A stretch of 5,922 nucleotides of DNA from UBA1724 sp963632245 (GCA_963632245.1 CAVGTF010000127.1:1-5922); one strand, 5' to 3'. Positions 1 through 5,849 are shown, counted from the stretch's first letter. The notes: generated from the letters alone by a model not told the origin. Made by a program: numbers and translations.

Positions 1-192
1 CACTACCCACTAATTGCTAGGTACTTACGGCGCTTTTACGCGCCGTTGGCGGAAGAGCGCCTGCGGCACCTTGTAGACTAGCCACTACCCACTAATTGCT
101 AGGTACTTACGGCGCTTTTACGCGCCGTTGGCGGAAGGGCGCCTGCGGCACCTTGTAGACTAGCCACTAACCACTAATTGCTAGGTACTTAC
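1..192. repeat. Tandem array of an 82-bp modular repeat (two full units plus a partial one)
   Basis: Unit 1 (1-82) and unit 2 (83-164) differ at one base (A56 versus G138). A 28-bp start of a third unit (165-192) ends directly at the folD stop codon. Each unit contains, in plus-strand order: four 7-bp repeats (cactacc, cactaat, tgctagg, tacttac); hairpin A (acggcgc, loop ttttac, gcgccgt; 27-46 and 109-128); hairpin B (ggcg, loop gaagag, cgcc at 48-61, with an outer gccg/cggc pair at 42-45 and 64-67); and a tail ending in gactagc, itself another heptad. The array may continue beyond the left edge. No poly-T tract follows the hairpins in the folD sense, so they are not classical intrinsic terminators. 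Confidence 0.95.
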
Positions 193-1080
193 TTAGATAT
201 TGGCGGCGTTCTTTGCGGCGAGGACGGTGTTATAGAGGAGCATGGTGATGGTCATGGGGCCGACGCCGCCGGGAACGGGCGTGATGTAGGAGGCGACGGG
301 TGCGATGTCATCGAAGTCCACATCGCCCTTGAGGCGGTATCCCCTGGGGGCATCGGGAGCGGGGACGCGGTTGACGCCCACATCGATGACTACGGCGCCG
401 GGCTTCACCATTCCCTTGGTGATGGTATGGGGGGCGCCGGCGGCGGCGATGAGGATATCGGCCTGTCGGGTGAAGGACGCCAGGTCCTTGGTGTGACGAT
501 GGCAGACGGTGACGGTGGCATTGCCGCCGGCGGCCTTCTGGAAGAGGAGATTCGCCACGGGCTTTCCCACGATATTGCTGCGACCCACCACCACCACGTG
601 CGCGCCGTCGGTCTGGATGCCGGTGCGCAACAGCAGCTGGATGATTCCGTGGGGAGTGCAGGAGAGGAAGGTGGGCTGTCCTAGCAGGAGCTTTCCTAGC
701 GAGACGGGGCTGAAGCCGTCCACATCCTTGGAGGGATCGATGGCGGCGATGACGGCATCGCCATCGATGTGCTTCGGCAACGGCAGCTGCACCAGGATTC
801 CGTGGATGCGGGGATCCTGGTTCTTCTGGCGGATGAGCTCCAGGAGCTGCTCCTGGGTGGTCTCCGCAGGCAGGCGGTTGTCGTCAGAGTAAATGCCAGT
901 CTCCTGACACGCCTTCTCCTTGGCAGTGACATACGATTGGCTGGCGGGATCCTCGCCGACCAAAATCACCGCCAGGCCCGGGGTGACACCCTTGGAGGCC
1001 TTTAACTCTTGCACTTGCTCCCGCAGCTCCTGACGGATCTGCGCCGAGATCTCTTTGCCATTGATGATTGTAGCGCCCAT
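193..1080 (-). CDS. folD: Bifunctional methylenetetrahydrofolate dehydrogenase / methenyltetrahydrofolate cyclohydrolase FolD
   Basis: This cytoplasmic enzyme interconverts 5,10-methylene-, 5,10-methenyl- and 10-formyl-tetrahydrofolate, supplying one-carbon units for purine, thymidylate and formyl-Met synthesis. The 295-residue product is full length (the family is usually about 280-300). The N-terminal catalytic domain shows VGEDPASQSYVTAKEKAC, with Tyr50 and catalytic Lys54; ILVQLPLP with Gln98; and KDVDGF with Asp120/Asp121. The dinucleotide-binding domain carries the GRSNIVGKP turn at about 166-174, and the C-terminal signature PGGVGPMT lies at 270-277. All expected active-site residues are present. 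The ATG at 1080 gives the normal FolD N-terminus (MGATIINGKEI) and no better start lies nearby. There is no Shine-Dalgarno sequence: the start follows a pyrimidine stretch ending TTTTCTTTTT. The stop codon directly abuts the last heptad of the 82-bp repeat array. No transport or folate gene adjoins it. Confidence 0.97.
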   Translation of the reverse strand: MGATIINGKEISAQIRQELREQVQELKASKGVTPGLAVILVGEDPASQSYVTAKEKACQETGIYSDDNRLPAETTQEQLLELIRQKNQDPRIHGILVQLPLPKHIDGDAVIAAIDPSKDVDGFSPVSLGKLLLGQPTFLSCTPHGIIQLLLRTGIQTDGAHVVVVGRSNIVGKPVANLLFQKAAGGNATVTVCHRHTKDLASFTRQADILIAAAGAPHTITKGMVKPGAVVIDVGVNRVPAPDAPRGYRLKGDVDFDDIAPVASYITPVPGGVGPMTITMLLYNTVLAAKNAANI

Positions 1081-1140
1081 AAAAAGAAAATGAGAAGTTA
1101 GGGGGGGGATAACAAAAAAGGAGGAAGGAGGAAGTTAGGC
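1081..1140 (-). promoter_or_regulatory. Pyrimidine-rich leader of folD without a Shine-Dalgarno sequence
   Basis: On the folD strand the 60 bases before the ATG are nearly all C and T, with a run of eight C (1101-1108), TTTTTTG and a final TTTTCTTTTT. No GGAG-like motif lies in the usual window. The 9-mer gaagttagg (plus strand) occurs at both 1094-1102 and 1131-1139. A U-rich leader could be a binding site for ribosomal protein S1; this is inference. Confidence 0.45.
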
Positions 1141-1142
1141 CA

Positions 1143-1220
1143 GGGTTTCGCGTGCGAAACCCCGCGCCGGAATCTACCGGCGCGTGTGCCAAGCGCGCCG
1201 GAATTGGCGCGCAGTACTGC
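1143..1220. repeat. Cluster of four close-packed inverted repeats
   Basis: Perfect inverted repeats follow one another: gggtttcgc/gcgaaaccc (1143-1151 and 1154-1162); cgcgccgg/ccggcgcg (1163-1170 and 1177-1184, loop aatcta); gcgcgcc/ggcgcgc (1193-1199 and 1206-1212, loop ggaatt); and the 10-bp palindrome gcagtactgc (1211-1220). The second and third share the direct repeat gcgccggaat (1164-1173 and 1195-1204). The cluster runs straight into the hairpin B copy at 1219. It could be a REP-like element, a structured 3' UTR of the solute-binding protein mRNA, or a structured leader of folD; the sequence does not decide. Confidence 0.8.
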
Positions 1221-1285
1221 CGGTAGGCGGAACAGCGCCTGCGGCACCTTACAAACCTACTCCCTTCTCCCTACTCCCTACTGCT
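1219..1285. repeat. Partial repeat: hairpin B module followed by divergent 7-bp tandem repeats
   Basis: The stem aggcg, loop gaacag, cgcct (1225-1240), with outer pairs gcc/ggc (1219-1221 and 1243-1245), matches hairpin B of the 82-bp unit with one loop change. After accttacaaacc come four 7-bp units at 1258-1285: tactccc, ttctccc, tactccc, tactgct. Module order (B, acctt, short spacer, heptads) is the same as elsewhere, but the heptad sequence has drifted. It lies about 70 bp beyond the stop of the solute-binding protein gene. Confidence 0.8.
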
Positions 1286-1305
1286 TTGGGGGCGGGGGTC
1301 AGGGG

Positions 1306-1345
1306 GCGGTAGCACCTCCGTCTCTTTGGTAGTTTTCTCTACCGC
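1306..1345. repeat. Inverted repeat downstream of the solute-binding protein gene, two alternative pairings
   Basis: ctaccgc (1339-1345) can pair with gcggtag (1306-1312), giving seven base pairs and a 26-base loop. Its first five bases can instead pair with the nearer ggtag (1328-1332), with loop ttttct. It lies 13 bp beyond the TAG stop. Neither form is followed by a T-run on the minus strand, so a terminator is possible but unproven. A G-rich tract (1287-1309) adjoins it. Confidence 0.4.
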
Positions 1346-1357
1346 ATGTGTGGCTCG

Positions 1358-3106
1358 CTACTTCCAGAAGATCCTCTCGGGCTCCGCGGCTAGCGGGGTC
1401 TGGGAGTCCATGGCGTCCTGGAGCTCCTCTTGTCGGTCGAGATCGAGCCACCAGTAGGTCTCGGGATTGCCGCCGAAGCGCCCCAGGATCCTCGCGGGCG
1501 TGCCGAATTTGTTCCAGTAGAGGAGTCGGGTGTAGTTGATGTTCCAGAGGAGGATGTATGGGAATTGCTGTGCGAGGATGGCATCCACCTGCCGGTCCAT
1601 CTCGTTGCGCTCCTGGACGGAGAAGCAGCCCTTCTGCTGCTCAATGAGGGCGTCCACGCGCTCGTTCGCAAAGCCGGTGATATTGGAGGAGCCGGGCTGT
1701 GCGCCCTCCTTGGAGGACCAGAGCTGCTCCGGGTCCTTGAAGAGGCTGCCGCCCCAGGCGGCCCAGGTCATGTCGAAGTCGTATTGGTCCATGTCCTTCG
1801 CCCAGGCGGACCAGTCCTTGACGGCGATGGACATCTGGATGCCGGCCTTCTTGAGGGCCTCTCCGTAGACGGCGAGGAATTTATCGGAGGATCCCCCGCG
1901 GCTGAGGAAGGTGAATGCGAAGGGTGTGCCGTCCTTTTCGCGCCAGCCGGTAGCGGGATTCCGGAGCCATCCGGCCTGGTCCAGGAGTTCCTCGGCGCGC
2001 TTGGGATCGTAGGGCGTGAGGGGATTGGTGCAGGGGTGCTGGTCGTCGTAGAGGTCCTCCATGTAGGAGCGGTGGAGGAAATACTGGTTGTGCATCATGG
2101 TGCGGTTCATGAATTCACGGTCCAGCAAGAGCGCCAGCGCCTGTCGGACCCGCAGATCCTGGAAGAGCGGTCGACGAAGATTCATGGCGAAGCCCTGCAT
2201 GCCCACGGGCTCCTGGTTGTGGACCTCCTGCTTCACAATCCAGTGATTCCGGACGGCGCCCAGCTGGTGTTCCAGGTCGTGCCACTGGCTGGCGGTGTAG
2301 ATGCGCATGGCGTCGATCTCGCCCTTCTTGAAGGCGTCGAAGGCGTTCTGCTGGTCCTCGAAGAAGCGCATCTTCAGCTGCCGGAAGTTATGGATGCCGC
2401 GGCAGGCGGGGTAGTCCTTCCGCCAGTAGTCGCTGCGCCTCTCCAGCAGCAGATGCTGCCCTTCCCGGAATTCTTTGACGCGGTAGGGACCGCTGACTAC
2501 GGGAAAATCAAAGTTCACCAGATTGAAATCCAGGTGTTCGAAGGCGTGTTTCGGCAGGACCATGAGGCCACCCAGGGCGGAGAGATTCTCCCAATGGAGG
2601 GACTTCGCGCGGAATTGTATGCCGCCATCGGGCAGGAGGACGGGCGGCTCCATGCGCTGGAGCTGGTAGCGGATGGGGCCGGTCAGATTCTTGGGATCCG
2701 TGAGGACCTGGCAAGTCCACAGGACATCCTCTGCGGTGATGGGACATCCATCGCTCCAGCGGGCATTTTCGTCTAGCCAGAAGGTGAAGGTGCGCTTGTC
2801 CTCGGAGATGCTCCACCGGCTGGCCAGCCAGGGAGTGAATTCCAGGGTCTCGGGATCCCGTGAGAGGAGGCAGTCGTAGAGCAGCTCGGTCACTTGGGCG
2901 CTCATGACATTGTTGTCCAGGTAGTAGTTCAGGCTCTTGGGAGAGGGGCCCAGATACGACACGAAACACCCGCCATCCTGCGCTTCCTCCACCGCCGCCG
3001 CGGGATCCGGGGCCTCCACCCACCCAGGCAACGGATACCCCTGATCCGCATACAGCGCAGGAACGGTTAGCAGGAAAAAGGCTAGAATTGCGGTGAGAAA
3101 ACGCAT
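1358..3106 (-). CDS. ABC transporter substrate-binding protein, family 5 (YejA/OppA-like), exported
   Basis: Predicted periplasmic binding protein that delivers an oligopeptide or related solute to an ABC importer. The 582-residue product starts with a Sec signal peptide (MRFLTAILAFFLL, probable cleavage after LYA at residue 20). Family 5 hallmarks follow: an ARWSDGCPITAEDV block at 115-128, SGPYRV at 205-210, a DYWRKDYPACRGIHNF segment at 226-241, NAFDAFKKGEID at 254-265, RRPLFQDLRVRQALALLLDREFMNR at 311-335, and a C-terminal YTRLLYWNKFG...TYWWLD segment at about 525-555. The RG-x-x-NF block, the AFDAFKKGEID block and the C-terminal WNKFG/YWW pattern resemble E. coli YejA (microcin C/peptide uptake) more than OppA or DppA, and the length suits YejA. 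This is recognition from memory, so no symbol is given. The mature protein contains seven cysteines. No permease or ATPase gene is adjacent. The start lacks a Shine-Dalgarno sequence and follows CCCTTTTTTTCGCA. Confidence 0.93.
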   Translation of the reverse strand: MRFLTAILAFFLLTVPALYADQGYPLPGWVEAPDPAAAVEEAQDGGCFVSYLGPSPKSLNYYLDNNVMSAQVTELLYDCLLSRDPETLEFTPWLASRWSISEDKRTFTFWLDENARWSDGCPITAEDVLWTCQVLTDPKNLTGPIRYQLQRMEPPVLLPDGGIQFRAKSLHWENLSALGGLMVLPKHAFEHLDFNLVNFDFPVVSGPYRVKEFREGQHLLLERRSDYWRKDYPACRGIHNFRQLKMRFFEDQQNAFDAFKKGEIDAMRIYTASQWHDLEHQLGAVRNHWIVKQEVHNQEPVGMQGFAMNLRRPLFQDLRVRQALALLLDREFMNRTMMHNQYFLHRSYMEDLYDDQHPCTNPLTPYDPKRAEELLDQAGWLRNPATGWREKDGTPFAFTFLSRGGSSDKFLAVYGEALKKAGIQMSIAVKDWSAWAKDMDQYDFDMTWAAWGGSLFKDPEQLWSSKEGAQPGSSNITGFANERVDALIEQQKGCFSVQERNEMDRQVDAILAQQFPYILLWNINYTRLLYWNKFGTPARILGRFGGNPETYWWLDLDRQEELQDAMDSQTPLAAEPERIFWK

Positions 3107-3139
3107 TGCGAAAAAAAGGGTGTGGAAGGGTAGCGGTAC

Positions 3140-3187
3140 GGTGCCGCCGGTAGGCGGAAGAGCGTCTGCGGCACCTTACAAACTAGC
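3140..3187. repeat. Partial repeat: hairpin B module with following heptad
   Basis: This half-copy joins directly to the full unit at 3188. An outer stem ggtgccg/cggcacc (3140-3146 and 3169-3175) encloses aggcg, loop gaagag, cgtct (3152-3167, one G-T pair). It then runs accttaca into the heptad aactagc (3181-3187). Hairpin A and the upstream heptads are missing. It lies about 35-80 bp before the start codon of the solute-binding protein gene. Confidence 0.85.
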
Positions 3188-3282
3188 CACTAATCACTAA
3201 TTGCTAGGTACTTATGGCGCTTTTACGCGCCGTTGGCGGAAGAGCGCCTGCAGCACCTTACGAACTAGCCACTAATGGCTAA
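3188..3282. repeat. Dispersed copy of the 82-bp repeat, plus a partial unit running into the DUF4838 stop
   Basis: Positions 3188-3269 align without gaps to unit 1 over the full 82 bp with eight substitutions, so the length is conserved. Hairpin A keeps its stem with one C-to-T change; hairpin B keeps the gaagag loop and has one change in its outer arm. After 3269 a new heptad run begins (cactaat, ggctaat, then tactttc), which overlaps the stop codon and the last codons of the DUF4838 gene. It has the same orientation relative to its gene as the array next to folD. Confidence 0.93.
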
Positions 3283-5649
3283 TTACTTTCCAAGGATCCG
3301 CAGGGTTCCGAAGAAGTCCGGGCTCTTGTGGTGGTATCCCATGATGGGGACGAGGCAGGAGTACACGGGCTGTGTGCCGTCGGCGACGCGTGTGCGGTAG
3401 AAGTCCGCCTTGAGGGAGTCGGCGGTCTCGGGAGTGGCCTCCAGGTCGGACCAGGGCACCTTCACGATGGCGGTCCATTCGCCGTCCTTGCGGCTGACGT
3501 GGCACTGTGGCGTGCCGTCCCATCGGGGATCGATGGTGCCCTGTGCGGTAGTCCACTTGCCGTCCCAGAGAGTGCCATTTGCGGTAAGGATGAACTGGAT
3601 GCCCTTTTCGCCGTCGGCAGTGCAGAAGAAGACCTCCACGCTGTCGTCATTCCAGGGCATGTCCTTGTCGTGCTGGGTGGCCTCGGTGAACAGCTTCGAG
3701 GTATTGGGCTCGTGGCATCGGAAGAGGAGGGAGAGTCCCTCGCGGTCGGCCAGGGTATAGAAGTCGGTGGGGATCTCGATGGGTTTCCCGTTGGGATCCA
3801 CGAAGGAGTCCTTGTGGGCCTTCTGCCAGACGGGCGCGTCGGGGCCCTCCTGGGGATTCACGATTTCGTCGGCGAGGAAGGGGAATTGGATGGGCATGCG
3901 GAGGCGTTCGCTGGGATGCAGCTGCAGTCCGGAGTATGGCTCCATCTCGTCGCGGATCATCTGGATGCGCTTGTGGTAGTCGCTGTCGGGATCGGTGAGC
4001 GACAGTCCCCGGTCCAGGAGATTGAAGAATTCCTGGATGTCCTGGTTGGAGTAGATGGTGCTGGGGTGATTTTGCAGGTCGTAGGTGAAGGGGTGTGTGG
4101 TGCAGATGTGTTCGGCCTTCTCCCAGAAGGCGCGCATGGGCGCCTCGGCGGGGCCGTAGAAGAGGGTGTAGTATTCGTCCAGGAGCGCCTGGAGATCCAG
4201 GTCGGGATTCCATTCCAGCTTGGCGGTCACGTATGCCGTCAGGTGGGAGATTCCGGGCTGCCAGATCTTGAAGGTGTTGAATTCGTCGGCGGCCGTCATG
4301 CGCCACTCGGATTCCATGAAGAAGCCCTCGATGCCGATTTCGTGCTCGAAGCGGATGTCGTCCTGGAGGATAGTGGGGTAGAAGGCGGGGTATCCGCGCC
4401 AGGGCTTCCAGTAGTCCTTGTGGGGGTAGGTGTAGCTGTAGACGTGGCTCAGGCGGTTGCGCCACTCTTTCAGGACCTCCCGGATGCTCTCCTTCTTGGC
4501 GGGATCCACCTGGTCGCGCTGGGTGTGGCAGATGAGCGTTGCCACATTGGGCTCGAATTGCGCGGGCGTGGTGGGTGGCGTGCGGTAGTGTTCGTAGGCG
4601 AAGGTGCCGATGAGACGGTCGGGGAAACGCTTGCGGACCTCCCGCGCCACGTTGTTGGTGAAGGTCCAGACGTAGTTGGAGAACTTTCCGTCCTCGCCCA
4701 TGGAAAGATCCACCAGCGCCTGGCAATTCTCGCATTCGCAGACGCGCTCGGTGCCGTCGTTGGGGCTGAGGGGATAGAGGATATTCTCGGGGTGGGTCTC
4801 GAAGTATTTGCAGATCTTCTCTACCCATGCCTTCTGGAGGCCGGGATTGGTGAGGCAGTAGTTTCCGCCCCAGCGCACCAGCACGGAACGGCTGTCGGTG
4901 TCGCGGCGGCCGTCAATGATGGCGAAGTATTCGGGGTGCGCGTCCTTCTGGTCCTCCATCTGCCAGTAGGCGTGGTTGATGTCGCGGGGGGAATCGCCGC
5001 CAAAGCCGACGCGACGGAACCACAGGGCGTCCTCGGGCTGCTCGCTGAGGAAGGAGAAGAAGGCGTATCGGTAGGAGAATGCGGGGGCGTTGGTGCGCTG
5101 GAAGGACGACAACTCCAGGGAGTCGTGGCGGGGACAGACCGTTCCTAGCTCGCCTTTCATGTAGAAGCGGATGCCCAGGAAGGTCTCTAGGAAGTCCTTT
5201 ACACCGTAGTAAGTGCCCATCTCGCCCATGGCGCTGAGCTTCAGTTGCTCATTCCAGAGCTCCACCCAGCGGTAGGGATGGATGAAGCCCTGGAGGATGC
5301 CGCCGGGGTAGTCACGTCCCGCAATGAAGACGCACTCGTCGTTGGCTCCCAAGAGATAGCCGTCTTTCGCTAACGACTCGCGGTCGAAGCCCGCTTTCCG
5401 CGCGGCCTCGGAATCGCCGAGGTAGATGGGCACCAGCCCCGCGGGCGCCGCGCCCTCGTAAATCCGCCACTCCAAACCAGCGGACTTCCCCATCCAGAGC
5501 GCCAGCTCCTTCGCTGCAAAACGGACGGGATCCGTGGCATCCTGCGGAATCACAATGGCAGAACGCACCTCGCCATCCTGAAAGAGCGTCAGGGAGAAGA
5601 GCGGGAGAGCGCAGGCAATCAGCAGTAGGGCCAGGAGGAGTCTTTTCAT
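3283..5649 (-). CDS. Secreted DUF4838-family carbohydrate-active protein with C-terminal CBM9-like domain
   Basis: Probable extracytoplasmic glycan-degrading or glycan-binding protein of 788 residues; substrate and reaction are unknown. Visible order: signal peptide (MKRLLLALLLIACALPLFS) at 1-19 or so; an N-terminal alpha-glucuronidase-like domain at about 30-185 (AAKELALWM, IYLGDSEAA, DGYLL, GTYYGVKDFLETFLGIRFYM); the DUF4838 core at about 190-510, with SPNDG at 295-299, a CECENC cluster (Cys304, Cys306, Cys309), GFFMESEW at 442-449 and AKLEWNPDLDLQALLDEYY...YGPAEAPM at about 476-505; a helical linker; and a CBM9-like beta domain at about 604-786 (DMPWNDDSVEVFF, VPWSDLE, and DFFGTLRI at the end). 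Acidic residues Glu446 and Glu448 are possible catalytic candidates by position only. LIAC at residues 10-13 looks like a lipobox but sits very early. The ATG at 5649 directly precedes the signal peptide; no Shine-Dalgarno sequence is seen. The stop codon lies within repeat-derived sequence. Confidence 0.92.
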   Translation of the reverse strand: MKRLLLALLLIACALPLFSLTLFQDGEVRSAIVIPQDATDPVRFAAKELALWMGKSAGLEWRIYEGAAPAGLVPIYLGDSEAARKAGFDRESLAKDGYLLGANDECVFIAGRDYPGGILQGFIHPYRWVELWNEQLKLSAMGEMGTYYGVKDFLETFLGIRFYMKGELGTVCPRHDSLELSSFQRTNAPAFSYRYAFFSFLSEQPEDALWFRRVGFGGDSPRDINHAYWQMEDQKDAHPEYFAIIDGRRDTDSRSVLVRWGGNYCLTNPGLQKAWVEKICKYFETHPENILYPLSPNDGTERVCECENCQALVDLSMGEDGKFSNYVWTFTNNVAREVRKRFPDRLIGTFAYEHYRTPPTTPAQFEPNVATLICHTQRDQVDPAKKESIREVLKEWRNRLSHVYSYTYPHKDYWKPWRGYPAFYPTILQDDIRFEHEIGIEGFFMESEWRMTAADEFNTFKIWQPGISHLTAYVTAKLEWNPDLDLQALLDEYYTLFYGPAEAPMRAFWEKAEHICTTHPFTYDLQNHPSTIYSNQDIQEFFNLLDRGLSLTDPDSDYHKRIQMIRDEMEPYSGLQLHPSERLRMPIQFPFLADEIVNPQEGPDAPVWQKAHKDSFVDPNGKPIEIPTDFYTLADREGLSLLFRCHEPNTSKLFTEATQHDKDMPWNDDSVEVFFCTADGEKGIQFILTANGTLWDGKWTTAQGTIDPRWDGTPQCHVSRKDGEWTAIVKVPWSDLEATPETADSLKADFYRTRVADGTQPVYSCLVPIMGYHHKSPDFFGTLRILGK

Positions 5650-5678
5650 GGTGCGGCAGGGGGCGTGTTGAAGGGACT

Positions 5679-5728
5679 CGGGGAAAAGAGGAAAAACACA
5701 GGCGCTTAATATAATTTCCGGGGAAAAG
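5679..5728. repeat. Pair of 10-bp direct repeats flanking the possible promoter
   Basis: cggggaaaag occurs exactly at 5679-5688 and 5719-5728, with starts 40 bp apart, on either side of the AT-rich patch. With the proposed -10, one copy lies in the -10/-35 spacer and the other just downstream of the start site. This is the layout of operator half-sites on one face of the helix, though chance cannot be excluded. Confidence 0.4.
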
Positions 5729-5736
5729 CCGCCCCC
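5701..5736 (-). promoter_or_regulatory. Possible promoter of the DUF4838 gene
   Basis: The only AT-rich patch upstream of the gene is TTAATATAATT at 5706-5716 (plus strand). Read on the minus strand it offers a -10-like TATATT at 5713-5708, which would place transcription start near 5701, about 50 bases before the ATG. No recognisable -35 hexamer occurs at the right distance (the region is G-rich on the minus strand), so the call rests on base composition and position. Confidence 0.3.
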
Positions 5737-5774
5737 CCGTGCTTCTCGTTACGCTCTTCCGCCTTACGGCGGTG
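5728..5774. repeat. GC-rich motif, copy 1, containing an inverted fragment of hairpin B
   Basis: The motif is gccg, a C-run, gtgc, about 13 variable bases, cttccgcctt and then gcggtg. The segment at 5752-5772 is the reverse complement of the hairpin B start (cgccg, short spacer, ggcggaagagc), so it is a truncated repeat in the opposite orientation to all other copies. A second copy of the overall motif lies at 5850-5897. Confidence 0.6.
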
Positions 5775-5824
5775 AAGATGCGGCCTTCGAAAGCGGTATT
5801 AGCCCCCAGAACGCCTCTACCCAG

Positions 5825-5836
5825 TTGGGTACCCAA
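5825..5836. repeat. 12-bp perfect palindrome
   Basis: ttgggtacccaa is fully self-complementary and sits between the two GC-rich motif copies, about 175 bp before the DUF4838 start. It could be a dimeric regulator site, but there is only one copy and no gene to tie it to. Confidence 0.35.
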
Positions 5837-5849
5837 AGGACGGAGGGCT

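Noticed and set aside
109..128. Intrinsic terminator of folD formed by hairpin A
   Set aside because: On the folD strand the stem is followed by AAGTACC rather than a T-run, and it lies more than 60 bases past the stop.
1..192. CRISPR array
   Set aside because: The 82-bp units adjoin without spacers and are nearly identical along their whole length.
1..192. Integron attC sites
   Set aside because: Repeats with hairpins at gene 3' ends recall attC, but no GTTRRRY and RYYYAAC core pair is present and folD is not a cassette gene.
178..684. 168-codon plus-strand open frame opposite folD
   Set aside because: Gly/Asp-rich shadow of folD; starts in the repeat array and has no domain.
1143..1220. 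Riboswitch or tRNA in the folD upstream region
   Set aside because: The hairpins are simple consecutive stems with no cloverleaf, T-loop or recognisable riboswitch core.
1430..2776. 448-codon plus-strand open frame opposite the solute-binding protein gene
   Set aside because: Same pattern: biased Gly/Val/Leu/Glu composition, no motif, fully inside a well-supported minus-strand gene.
3328..5148. 606-codon plus-strand open frame opposite the DUF4838 gene
   Set aside because: Its product is low-complexity (rich in Gly, Val, Leu, Ala) with no recognisable domain, and it is a mirror of a clearly coding minus-strand gene in G+C-rich DNA.
5611..5649. Lipoprotein signal at Cys13 of the DUF4838 protein
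   Set aside because: LIAC fits a lipobox, but the cysteine comes after only about ten hydrophobic residues and hydrophobic sequence continues beyond it; a standard signal peptide is more likely, though not certain.
5312..5836. 174-codon minus-strand frame overlapping the DUF4838 start
   Set aside because: Overlaps the signal peptide and N-terminal domain of the DUF4838 gene in another frame; its own product shows no domain or plausible start signal.
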